This document shows positions 1 through 5,124 of a stretch of DNA of 5,301 nucleotides, one piece after another; within the stretch, counting starts at the first letter, position 1, and each line of letters opens with the position of its first letter. Source of the DNA: Halieaceae bacterium UBA3479 (GTDB lineage Bacteria > Pseudomonadota > Gammaproteobacteria > Pseudomonadales > Halieaceae); NCBI GenBank assembly GCA_002377985.1, contig DFQW01000132.1, forward strand, positions 26,415 to 31,715. Direction: 5' to 3'. The translations under genes were made by a program, and so were the position numbers. The notes beneath the pieces were generated by a model. The model made no database searches. It was not told where the DNA came from and saw nothing but the letters and a program-made list of their open reading frames with translations.

Positions 1-42
1 GCCGCCGATAAGGGAGCCCTCGCGCGGCGCCCTGCGGCCAGC

Positions 43-1119
43 TTAGCCGGAAGCGGTGAACACCCCTTGTTCCACATGGAACAAATTTATGGGCGCCTGA
101 CCCCATGCCCGCTGCAAAGACGCACGATCTACCGCCGTCATAACGACCTGACGCCCGCCCCGGAGCTGATCGCAGACACTGGCGCAATGTGCCTCATCGA
201 GCTCTGCGGGCAGATCGTCGACCAAATATAGCGGCGGAATATTGGACGCCTCCTCAATAATCTGTCCCTGAGATAGCTTTAGTGCCACCAGCAGTAATTT
301 CATCTGTCCGCGCGACAAAACCTCAGCGGCGGCAACCCCGCCGACGCCAAAGCGCAAATCTGCCCGATGCGGGCCTACTTGGGTAAAACCCTGAGCCGCG
401 TCGCTTTGCGCGTTCTTTTCCAATGCAGTCAACAGCGATTCACGCCGATCCCAACCCGCCCTGAACGCCATCTCTACCTGCGACAAATCGGGCGATAGAG
501 CGGGGGCCAATCCACTCAACTTTTCGCTGTAGCGCGCCACTACTTCCAGGCGCGCAGCCGTCAGCTTCTCGCCCGTCTCGGCAAGCTCTCTGCGCCAAGC
601 CTCATCACTCGTTAGTATACCATGGCGTAGCCCGCTATTTCGCTGTCTGAGTGACTGGGCATAGCGCTTCCAAACCGCCAAAAAGGCTTGTTCCACGTGG
701 AACAAAGTGCCATCAAGTAACCTGCGACGACCATCGGGAGTCCCTGTTAGCAGAGTAAGGCCCTCGGTATCCAGTAATACCAGCGGGAGCTGCTGCGCAA
801 GCTCGGACAGGGAGGGGATGGGCTCGCCATTCACTTTGGCGCGCACCTGGCCATCGCGATGTTTTTCTATCCCCATAACGAACGGTCGGCCGGCCCTGTT
901 GACGCGGCCGACTATTCGGCAAGAGGAGGCGTCATGCTGGATAACGGGTTTAGATTGATGGGTGCGAAAGGACCTGCCCACCCCAAGCAAATGAATCGCC
1001 TCAAGGAAACTGGTTTTACCCGAGCCGTTGGGGCCAAAAAGCGCTGTTGCACCCCCCGCAAGGCTAATCTCGACCTTGGCCAGATTGCGAACACACTTGA
1101 TCGCTATATGCTCAAGCAT
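43..1119 (-). CDS. recF: DNA replication and repair protein RecF
   Basis: RecF is a cytoplasmic SMC/ABC-type ATPase that, in the family, acts with RecO and RecR to load RecA at single-strand gaps. The 358-residue product has normal family length. Visible motifs are the Walker A loop GPNGSGKT (residues 29-36), the ABC signature LSRGQMK (268-274) and Walker B with D-loop, LYLVDDLPAELD (297-308). The ATG start gives the usual N-terminal strand with a conserved RN pair (residues 11-12) before the Walker loop. No clear Shine-Dalgarno sequence precedes it. The gene starts 18 bp after the dnaN stop, so it is probably cotranscribed and perhaps translationally coupled with dnaN. The stop is TAA. The peptide LFHVEQ occurs twice (139-144 and 346-351), each time encoded by a parS-like DNA palindrome. 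E. coli RecF as recalled has similar but not identical sequence at both places, so these are native family positions rather than insertions. Confidence 0.97.
   Translation of the reverse strand: MLEHIAIKCVRNLAKVEISLAGGATALFGPNGSGKTSFLEAIHLLGVGRSFRTHQSKPVIQHDASSCRIVGRVNRAGRPFVMGIEKHRDGQVRAKVNGEPIPSLSELAQQLPLVLLDTEGLTLLTGTPDGRRRLLDGTLFHVEQAFLAVWKRYAQSLRQRNSGLRHGILTSDEAWRRELAETGEKLTAARLEVVARYSEKLSGLAPALSPDLSQVEMAFRAGWDRRESLLTALEKNAQSDAAQGFTQVGPHRADLRFGVGGVAAAEVLSRGQMKLLLVALKLSQGQIIEEASNIPPLYLVDDLPAELDEAHCASVCDQLRGGRQVVMTAVDRASLQRAWGQAPINLFHVEQGVFTASG
68..83. promoter_or_regulatory. Imperfect parS-like ParB-binding site in the 3' end of recF
   Basis: The plus strand reads TGTTCCACATGGAACA. It differs from the perfect palindrome at 689-704 at one base, with the central CG changed to CA. 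The outer T/A pair extends the symmetry to 67-84. It encodes Leu-Phe-His-Val-Glu-Gln near the RecF C-terminus. The difference from the perfect site is synonymous, CAC to CAT for His on the coding strand. The family knowledge used is that ParB/Spo0J binds 16-bp sites close to TGTTNCACGTGAAACA clustered near oriC. The centre CG is usually well conserved, so this may be a weak or decayed site. Confidence 0.5.
689..704. promoter_or_regulatory. parS: Perfect parS palindrome (ParB/Spo0J binding site) inside recF
   Basis: The sequence TGTTCCACGTGGAACA is a perfect 16-bp palindrome, and the flanking T688 and A705 make it 18 bp. It matches the parS form of pseudomonads and differs from the Bacillus form, TGTTCCACGTGAAACA, at one base. 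In family terms, ParB dimers load here, slide as CTP clamps, and are moved by ParA to segregate the origin region. The location, about 3 kb from the inferred oriC, is where parS sites normally lie. It is read in frame within recF as LFHVEQ (residues 139-144). parA and parB are not in this window, so function is inferred from sequence and position. Confidence 0.85.
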
Positions 1120-1137
1120 TCAATGCCATCAGCCCGA

Positions 1138-2250
1138 CTACAGGCGCATAGGCATGACAACATAGAGTCGCTCGGGCTCTTGATCAGCCGGTTGCTGCGC
1201 GTGCTCCAGTAGCGCAGAACTCGCCTCATCAGAGAGGCACAATCGCACTTGCGTCTGATTCAGCACCGACAGCACATCAAGCAAATAGCTCACGTTAAAG
1301 CCAATCTCCATCTCGGCGCCCGTGTACTCCACGGCAACGACCTCCTCGGCCTGCTCCTGCTCGGGGTTATTGGCAGTGATATCAAGGTTATTCTGCGACA
1401 GCCGCAGCCGAACGCCACGATATTTTTCGTTGGAGAGAATCGCGGTGCGCGTAAACGCCTGCTTCAGTTCCGCGCGGTCCCCCACCACCAACTTGTCGGG
1501 ATTTTTCGGGATTACGCGCTCATAATCGGGGAACTTGCCGTCAACAAGCTTGGAAGTGAATGTAAACTGATCTGTATTAGCGCGAATATGATTGGTGCCG
1601 ATGGATAAAGAAATGGGCGCCGCGCCCTCCAGTAGCCGGGAAAGCTCCAACACGCCTTTTCGGGGAATAATAACGCCCAGATCAGCCGCTTCGACCCGAT
1701 CAGGCGCTGTGGCAAGAGCCAGCCGATGGCCATCGGTAGCCACTACCCGCAAGCGGCCACCCAGCACCTCAAAATAGAGCCCGTTGAGGTAGTAGCGAAC
1801 GTCCTGCTGCGCCATGGCAAAAGCCGTGCCGTCAATCAGCTGCTTCATCAGCGACTGCTGCATATCCAGACTGATATCGCCGGCACTCGCCTCCACGGTG
1901 GGAAAATCGGCCGCCGGCAGTGTGGACAAGGTAAAGCGGCTGCGGCCCGCTTTCACTGTGGCTTTGCCGGCTTCAACAGAAAATTCTATATTAGAACCCT
2001 CTGGTAAGGACTTACAAATATCTACTAGCTTACGCGCCGGCACGGTCACCTCGCCATCCACGCCGGGCGCCTCGATGTCGAGACGACCGACAAGCTCGAC
2101 CTCCAGATCCGTGCCGGTCAACGACAACCGGGAGCCTTCAAGCGCTATCAGCACGTTGGAGAGAATCGGCAAAGTCTGCCGCCGCTCTACCACTCCCGCT
2201 ACCAAATTCAGTGGTTTGATCAGCGTGTCACGGGCAATCGAGAATTTCAT
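1138..2250 (-). CDS. dnaN: DNA polymerase III subunit beta (sliding clamp)
   Basis: DnaN forms the ring-shaped dimer that tethers DNA polymerase III and other clamp-binding proteins to DNA. The product is 370 residues, close to the 366 of E. coli. It starts MKFSIARD and contains the conserved LPILSNVLI segment (27-35). The partner-binding pocket is recognisable from TDGHRLA (172-178), FPDYERVIP (240-248) and the C-terminal VVMPMRL (364-370). The three repeated clamp folds are expected across the full length, and no truncation is seen. A small insertion (about 350-360, rich in Gln, Glu and Pro) precedes the last strand and makes the tail slightly longer than in E. coli. The ATG start has only a weak GAG upstream. 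The gene lies 67 bp after dnaA and 18 bp before recF, consistent with a dnaA-dnaN-recF operon. No convincing separate promoter was found in the 67-bp gap. Confidence 0.98.
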   Translation of the reverse strand: MKFSIARDTLIKPLNLVAGVVERRQTLPILSNVLIALEGSRLSLTGTDLEVELVGRLDIEAPGVDGEVTVPARKLVDICKSLPEGSNIEFSVEAGKATVKAGRSRFTLSTLPAADFPTVEASAGDISLDMQQSLMKQLIDGTAFAMAQQDVRYYLNGLYFEVLGGRLRVVATDGHRLALATAPDRVEAADLGVIIPRKGVLELSRLLEGAAPISLSIGTNHIRANTDQFTFTSKLVDGKFPDYERVIPKNPDKLVVGDRAELKQAFTRTAILSNEKYRGVRLRLSQNNLDITANNPEQEQAEEVVAVEYTGAEMEIGFNVSYLLDVLSVLNQTQVRLCLSDEASSALLEHAQQPADQEPERLYVVMPMRL

Positions 2251-2317
2251 GTTGTCGAACTCAAGTTGTAGGCCAGTTAATAGGGCATTGATGATAGCTG
2301 CGGTGCTGCAGGCGCCA

Positions 2318-3709
2318 TCATGTCGTTAGCGAGCGCAACAGATTCTGGTAATCCTCGCTGATGTCAGAGTTGATGTCGCGCAACTCCTTTATCTTACGGC
2401 ATGCATGGAGCACTGTCGTATGGTCTCGACCACCAAAAGCATCTCCGATCTCGGGAAGGCTATGCTGGGTCAACTCTTTCGCCAACGCCATCGCGACCTG
2501 CCGCGGTCTGGCAACGCTCCGGTTGCGTCGCTTCGACATCAAGTCGGCGACCTTTATCTTGTAATACTCAGCGGCTTTGCGCTTTATATTGTCGAGAGAG
2601 ACCTGCTTGTCCTGCAGCGCCAACAAGTCTTTCAGGCTGTCTTTAATCAGCTCGATATCGAAGGGGCGCCCTGTAAAGTTTGCACTCGCTATGACCCGCT
2701 TGAGTGCGCCCTCTAACTCCCTCACGTTAGAGCGAATCCGCTGAGCAATAAAAAAAGCGGCGTCGGGAGACAGGGCAATGTGACTTTGTTCCGCCTTTTT
2801 CATCAGTATGGCGACCCGCGTTTCGAGATCCGGGGGCTCAACTGCCACCGTCAGTCCCCAGCCGAAACGGGATTTTAAACGCTCTTCCACCCCCTCGATC
2901 TCTTTCGGATAGCGATCACAGGTCAGAATCATTTGCTGGCCACCCTCAAGTAATGCATTAAAGGTGTGAAAAAATTCCTCCTGGGAACGGTCTTTATTAG
3001 CAAAAAACTGAATGTCGTCAATAAGTAAGGCATCAACCGACCGATAAAATCGCTTAAAATCGTTGATGGCATTTAACTGCAGGGCTTTCACCATATCGGC
3101 CACAAAGCGCTCTGAATGCAAATACACAATTTTTGCATCGGGATTTTGGCGTCGCATGGCATTCCCGACCGCATGCATCAAGTGGGTTTTACCCAGACCC
3201 ACACCACCGTAAAGAAATAACGGGTTATAGGATGCGCCGGGGTGTTCGGCCACCTGTTGGGCGGCGGCAAGCGCCAGCTGGTTGCTTTTACCCTCGACAA
3301 AACGCTCGAAAGTATAGCCCTCGACCAAACTCGAAGAGGTCACCAGCGCCGCAGAGGGTGTCCGTGAAGGCGGCGGCACTGCCTGCATGGTCCGTGCCGC
3401 AACCGGGGATGATCGCTCCAGAGACAATGCGGGCATCGTCACGACTGACGCATCCCCCGCTACCGCTACCGACACCTGCGCAACGGGGGGGGAGACCACA
3501 TCCGTCAAGTAGGCAGCAATCATTGGTACATACCGCTCTGCGACAAAATCGCGAATGAATCGATTCGGCGCCAAAAGCGTCAGCCCAGAGTCCCGCCACT
3601 CTGCCCGCAGCGGGCGTATCCAGGTGTTAAATTGTTGCTGAGGGATATCCCCGCCCAAACGGTGCAGACAGTGCTGCCAGGGATTGGTAATCGGCTGAGG
3701 TGCTGCCAA
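2318..3709 (-). CDS. dnaA: Chromosomal replication initiator protein DnaA
   Basis: DnaA is the AAA+ initiator that binds DnaA boxes at oriC, oligomerises with ATP, opens the DNA and helps load the DnaB helicase. The 463-residue product shows all four domains: domain I (about 1-80, with FNTWIRPL at 27-34), a short variable linker (about 85-130, rich in Ser, Ala, Pro and Val), the AAA+ core and the DNA-binding domain. Core motifs are Walker A GGVGLGKT (168-175), Walker B LLIDDIQF (228-235), sensor 1 around TCDRYP (263-268), the arginine finger in RLKSRFGWG (R281) and sensor 2 in NVRELEGAL (R330). The C-terminal signature [14 protein letters not shown] spans 427-440. The start is TTG, preceded by AAGGAG at 8-nt spacing. 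The first internal Met (63) would delete most of domain I, so TTG is preferred. A TAAAAT hexamer (minus strand, 3740-3735) could be a -10 element but lacks a good -35. DnaA boxes upstream suggest autoregulation. Confidence 0.98.
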   Translation of the reverse strand: MAAPQPITNPWQHCLHRLGGDIPQQQFNTWIRPLRAEWRDSGLTLLAPNRFIRDFVAERYVPMIAAYLTDVVSPPVAQVSVAVAGDASVVTMPALSLERSSPVAARTMQAVPPPSRTPSAALVTSSSLVEGYTFERFVEGKSNQLALAAAQQVAEHPGASYNPLFLYGGVGLGKTHLMHAVGNAMRRQNPDAKIVYLHSERFVADMVKALQLNAINDFKRFYRSVDALLIDDIQFFANKDRSQEEFFHTFNALLEGGQQMILTCDRYPKEIEGVEERLKSRFGWGLTVAVEPPDLETRVAILMKKAEQSHIALSPDAAFFIAQRIRSNVRELEGALKRVIASANFTGRPFDIELIKDSLKDLLALQDKQVSLDNIKRKAAEYYKIKVADLMSKRRNRSVARPRQVAMALAKELTQHSLPEIGDAFGGRDHTTVLHACRKIKELRDINSDISEDYQNLLRSLTT

Positions 3710-3847
3710 CGCAGTTGCTCCTTCGTCTCGCTCTATTTTAAGGGCGTTATCTTTAATTTATGGGGTATTCGTGTGGACGGGTACACCGCACCCACACCGA
3801 GCACGCGCCGCACAACAGGGCGCTGACACAGATACCTTTAGACATAG

Positions 3848-3856
3848 TTATCCACA
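3848..3856 (+). promoter_or_regulatory. DnaA box, perfect consensus
   Basis: TTATCCACA matches the high-affinity consensus TTATNCACA exactly. It begins exactly 20 bp, about two helical turns, before the next box in the same orientation. It is also upstream of dnaA, so DnaA bound here could repress dnaA transcription. Confidence 0.9.
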
Positions 3857-3867
3857 CGGCAGGGGTG

Positions 3868-3876
3868 TTATCAACA
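3868..3876 (+). promoter_or_regulatory. DnaA box, one mismatch, next to the AT-rich block
   Basis: TTATCAACA differs from TTATNCACA only at position six. It has the same orientation as the perfect box and ends 2 bp before the AT-rich block. This is the arrangement expected of a box that directs DnaA onto the unwinding element. Confidence 0.7.
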
Positions 3877-3878
3877 AG

Positions 3879-3906
3879 TTTTTTTTCTATTTATATTAAT
3901 AATTTA
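3879..3906. other. AT-rich DNA unwinding element (DUE)
   Basis: Twenty-seven of 28 bases are A or T, the single exception being C3887. The block starts with eight T residues and continues as mixed A/T. It is the most AT-rich stretch in the window and sits directly beside two in-phase DnaA boxes, as expected for the first melted region. Read 3' to 5', the lower strand opposite 3881-3892 gives AAA, AAA, GAT, AAA. These fit the DnaA-trio pattern (G/A, A, T/A) described for bacterial origins, although poly-A makes this a weak test. Confidence 0.7.
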
Positions 3907-3966
3907 GCGTGTAAAAGAGCGCCTACAGAACAACCCGCACCTTTGCAAGAAAAATTTTCAGCCGGT

Positions 3967-3975
3967 TGTGTATAG
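3967..3975 (-). promoter_or_regulatory. DnaA box, one mismatch, inverted, beyond the DUE
   Basis: The minus strand reads CTATACACA, differing from TTATNCACA only at the first base, a change allowed in relaxed DnaA-box definitions. It lies on the rpmH side of the AT-rich block and faces the other two boxes, so the boxes flank the DUE. Confidence 0.55.
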
Positions 3976-3992
3976 CCTGTTTATAACTTTGG

Positions 3993-4202
3993 GTTAATTT
4001 GTGTCCTTTTTGTGCCAAAAGCGCTATCGGCGCCCTGGCAAACGACGGCGTAGTAAGTGCTCGCTTACCCATAAGCCGCGGCACAACGACAAGCCTGAAG
4101 GCTACTGACCTCCAGCGATCAAGGCAGCCGTTTCCACCCGGGCGGTGGATGATAAAAATGCATGGCTGCCGCAATGGCGCGTTAACTACCGCTTTCCTGA
4201 TG
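3993..4202. other. Gene-free intergenic stretch with several short inverted repeats
   Basis: No credible protein is encoded here. Three inverted repeats follow one another: GCTTA/TAAGC (4063-4067 and 4072-4076), AGCCT/AGGCT (4092-4096 and 4099-4103), and the larger nested one at 4123-4170. The only GATC of the intergenic region is at 4117-4120. The stretch may be the distal part of the origin, a spacer holding protein sites, or a small RNA locus. The sequence does not decide between these. Confidence 0.4.
4123..4170. repeat. Nested inverted repeat (possible RNA hairpin or protein site)
   Basis: The outer arms GGCAGCC (4123-4129) and GGCTGCC (4164-4170) are perfect complements. Inside them TCCACC (4133-4138) and GGTGGA (4144-4149) form a second 6-bp stem with a 5-nt loop. 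The two stems are separated by 3 nt on one side and 14 nt on the other. No T-run follows, so it does not look like an intrinsic terminator in the plus direction. Confidence 0.45.
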
Positions 4203-4231
4203 TTGCCAACCGTAGCAACCACCCCTATAAT
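4203..4231 (+). promoter_or_regulatory. Sigma-70 promoter of the rpmH operon
   Basis: The -35 hexamer TTGCCA (4203-4208) matches TTGACA at five of six bases. It is followed by an ideal 17-bp spacer and a perfect -10 TATAAT (4226-4231). Transcription should start near 4238, giving an rpmH leader of about 84 nt. It is the strongest promoter-like sequence I found in the intergenic region, fitting a ribosomal protein operon. The start site is inferred from spacing. Confidence 0.8.
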
Positions 4232-4248
4232 CCGCGCCCCCGAGCGCT

Positions 4249-4297
4249 TGCACTGCAACAAAACGCGTTTCTTAAGCGCGAGCAGTGCATCGTTTTT
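4249..4297 (+). terminator. Terminator-like hairpin in the rpmH leader (possible attenuator)
   Basis: The arms TGCACTGC (4249-4256) and GCAGTGCA (4282-4289) pair perfectly over 8 bp. The 25-nt loop contains a smaller CGCG/CGCG pairing (4264-4267 with 4277-4280). A TCG and then five T residues (4293-4297) follow, giving the outline of an intrinsic terminator between the promoter and the rpmH start. A competing 6-bp pairing, GCGCTT (4244-4249) with AAGCGC (4274-4279), is incompatible with the outer stem. The large loop and short T-run make termination uncertain, and it could instead be a leader structure affecting translation or RNA stability. Confidence 0.4.
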
Positions 4298-4321
4298 AAA
4301 ATGTTGAAATAGGTTTATGCC

Positions 4322-4456
4322 ATGAAGCGTACATTCCAGCCCAGCGTTCTGAAGCGTAAGCGCACCCACGGTTTTCGCGCTCGCATGGCCACCAAAAACG
4401 GTCGTCAGGTTTTGTCTCGGCGCAGAGCCCGCGGGCGTCGCAAGCTGTCGGCATAA
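4322..4456 (+). CDS. rpmH: 50S ribosomal protein L34
   Basis: This 44-residue, strongly basic protein is L34, a small component of the large ribosomal subunit. It begins [19 protein letters not shown] and continues with the family hallmark [11 protein letters not shown] (21-31), then an Arg-rich tail ending in KLSA. The length is normal (E. coli has 46 residues). The ATG start follows an AGG at 4311-4313 with 8-nt spacing, and the stop is TAA. It is the first gene of the plus-strand operon and is followed by rnpA after 32 bp, the nearly universal rpmH-rnpA pairing of bacteria. A sigma-70 promoter and a possible leader hairpin lie upstream. An ATG at 4317 starts a two-codon frame overlapping the rpmH start and is too close to the AGG to be a likely start. 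Confidence 0.98.
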   Translation: MKRTFQPSVLKRKRTHGFRARMATKNGRQVLSRRRARGRRKLSA

Positions 4457-4488
4457 GCTGCGTCACCCGGGGCACGCTTAAGTGGCCC

Positions 4489-4842
4489 ATGCCAACGTTT
4501 CCGCTCTCCGCAAGGCTCTCTGAGTCCCTTCACTACACCGGTGTTTTTACAGCGCCGCGTATTCGTGTCAGCACGTCCTCTTTTTTGTTGCTTGCAACAC
4601 CCTCTACTGTGCCGAGATCGCGGCTCGGGGTCGTTGTCGCAAAAAAGAATGTCCGCAAGGCCAACCGGAGGCACCGCTTAAAACGCATCATCAGAGAGCA
4701 CTTTCGACTGTGCCAGCCCAGCTCCGCGCTTGATCTTGTCGTTTTGGCCAGAAGCTCAGCCGACCAGCTCACGAACCCTCAGGTTTGGTGTGAGCTCAAA
4801 ACCCTCTGGCTGGCACTCGATAAAAAAGCAGCGGCCTTATGA
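4489..4842 (+). CDS. rnpA: Ribonuclease P protein component
   Basis: RnpA is the protein subunit of RNase P. With the catalytic RNA it removes 5' leaders from tRNA precursors, by helping bind the leader and metal ions. The product has 117 residues, about the family length (119 in E. coli). The N-terminus (FPLSARL) fits the usual start of the fold. The core signature [30 protein letters not shown] (split as [14 protein letters not shown] 45-58, NRRHRLKR 59-66, IIREHFRL 67-74) matches the RNA-binding helix. The motif normally written RNR appears as RHR (61-63). The ATG start has no strong Shine-Dalgarno sequence. No better in-frame start was seen between the rpmH stop and this ATG. Expression may depend on readthrough and coupling from rpmH. 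The gene ends in TGA overlapping the yidD ATG by 4 bp (ATGA). rpmH and yidD as neighbours support the assignment. Confidence 0.95.
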   Translation: MPTFPLSARLSESLHYTGVFTAPRIRVSTSSFLLLATPSTVPRSRLGVVVAKKNVRKANRRHRLKRIIREHFRLCQPSSALDLVVLARSSADQLTNPQVWCELKTLWLALDKKAAAL

Positions 4843-5114
4843 CTTTGCTTAAATGGCTGGATAGACGCTTGTCGCGCGGCCTGTGTCTTCTTATCCGCGG
4901 TTATCAACTGATATTTAGCCCCTGGCTGGGGCGCTGGTGCCGCTTTACACCGACTTGTTCAGAATATGGGATTGACGCGCTGACGACCCACGGTACCCTA
5001 GCCGGCTGTTGGCTCACTGTTCGCCGAGTCGCTCGCTGCCACCCCTGGTGCACAGGCGGATATGACCCGGTACCGCCACAACGCCAAGATCGCCAAGATC
5101 GCCAATCAGACTGA
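4839..5114 (+). CDS. yidD: Membrane protein insertion efficiency factor YidD
   Basis: YidD (UPF0161/DUF37) is a small protein at the inner face of the cytoplasmic membrane that aids YidC-dependent insertion of membrane proteins. The 91-residue product carries the whole family core: [14 protein letters not shown] (18-31), [10 protein letters not shown] (34-43), the HG pair at 51-52 and the closing motif CHPW followed by GGYDPVP (67-79). The conserved Cys residues are C34, C40 and C67, and C71 is extra. The N-terminus has an amphipathic, positively charged stretch suitable for membrane contact. The start overlaps the rnpA stop as ATGA, which points to translational coupling; no strong Shine-Dalgarno sequence is seen. 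The last 12 residues are hydrophilic and repeat Arg-Gln-Asp, encoded by a short tandem repeat. yidC follows 10 bp downstream, matching the functional link. Confidence 0.96.
   Translation: MTLLKWLDRRLSRGLCLLIRGYQLIFSPWLGRWCRFTPTCSEYGIDALTTHGTLAGCWLTVRRVARCHPWCTGGYDPVPPQRQDRQDRQSD
5082..5105 (+). repeat. Short tandem repeat in the 3' end of yidD
   Basis: The 9-bp unit CGCCAAGAT occurs twice in tandem (5082-5090 and 5091-5099) and is followed by a partial copy, CGCCAA (5100-5105). Because the unit is a multiple of three, copy-number change would only add or remove Arg-Gln-Asp in the non-conserved YidD tail. Confidence 0.75.
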
Positions 5115-5124
5115 GGCCAAAATA

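Larger units (their letters stand above)
3840..3992. other. oriC: Probable chromosomal replication origin (oriC)
   Basis: This core of the dnaA-rpmH intergenic region contains a perfect DnaA box (3848-3856), a one-mismatch box (3868-3876), a strongly AT-rich block (3879-3906) and an inverted one-mismatch box (3967-3975). Gene transcription diverges on either side. The position between dnaA and rpmH is where the Pseudomonas origin is known to lie. No GATC tetramer occurs from 3710 to 4116, so Dam/SeqA-type control as in enterobacteria is unlikely to act here. The borders are approximate. The GC-rich stretch 3780-3845 may belong to the origin or to the dnaA leader. Confidence 0.87.

Noticed and set aside
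1814..2329. Plus-strand open frame of 171 codons antisense to dnaN
   Set aside because: It lies almost wholly opposite dnaN; its Ser/Arg/Pro-rich composition is what the complement of a GC-rich gene gives, and no domain is visible.
3133..3558. Plus-strand open frame of 141 codons antisense to dnaA
   Set aside because: It lies entirely opposite dnaA codons, with a low-complexity Pro/Arg/His-rich translation and no family match.
3845..3874. Possible dnaA promoter on the minus strand with TTGATA as -35
   Set aside because: The best -10 at 17-18 bp spacing (ATAACT or TAACTA) matches the consensus poorly.
3869..3881. Near match to the IHF consensus (WATCAANNNNTTR) overlapping the second DnaA box
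   Set aside because: It fails at the last position and is largely produced by the DnaA box and T-run themselves, so it is not independent evidence.
3908..3916. Fourth possible DnaA box on the minus strand (TTTTACACG)
   Set aside because: It has two mismatches, including the last base, too weak to list.
3999..4307. Plus-strand open frame of 102 codons upstream of rpmH
   Set aside because: It crosses the rpmH promoter and leader hairpin, has no family resemblance and lacks a credible ribosome site.
3923..4369. Minus-strand open frame of 148 codons across the intergenic region
   Set aside because: It runs antisense through the rpmH start, the rpmH promoter and a DnaA box, shows no recognisable domain, and is better explained as chance.
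4891..4909. Two DnaA-box look-alikes in yidD (TTATCCGCG and TTATCAACT)
   Set aside because: Each has two mismatches and both encode the conserved YidD segment LIRGYQL, so coding conservation explains them.
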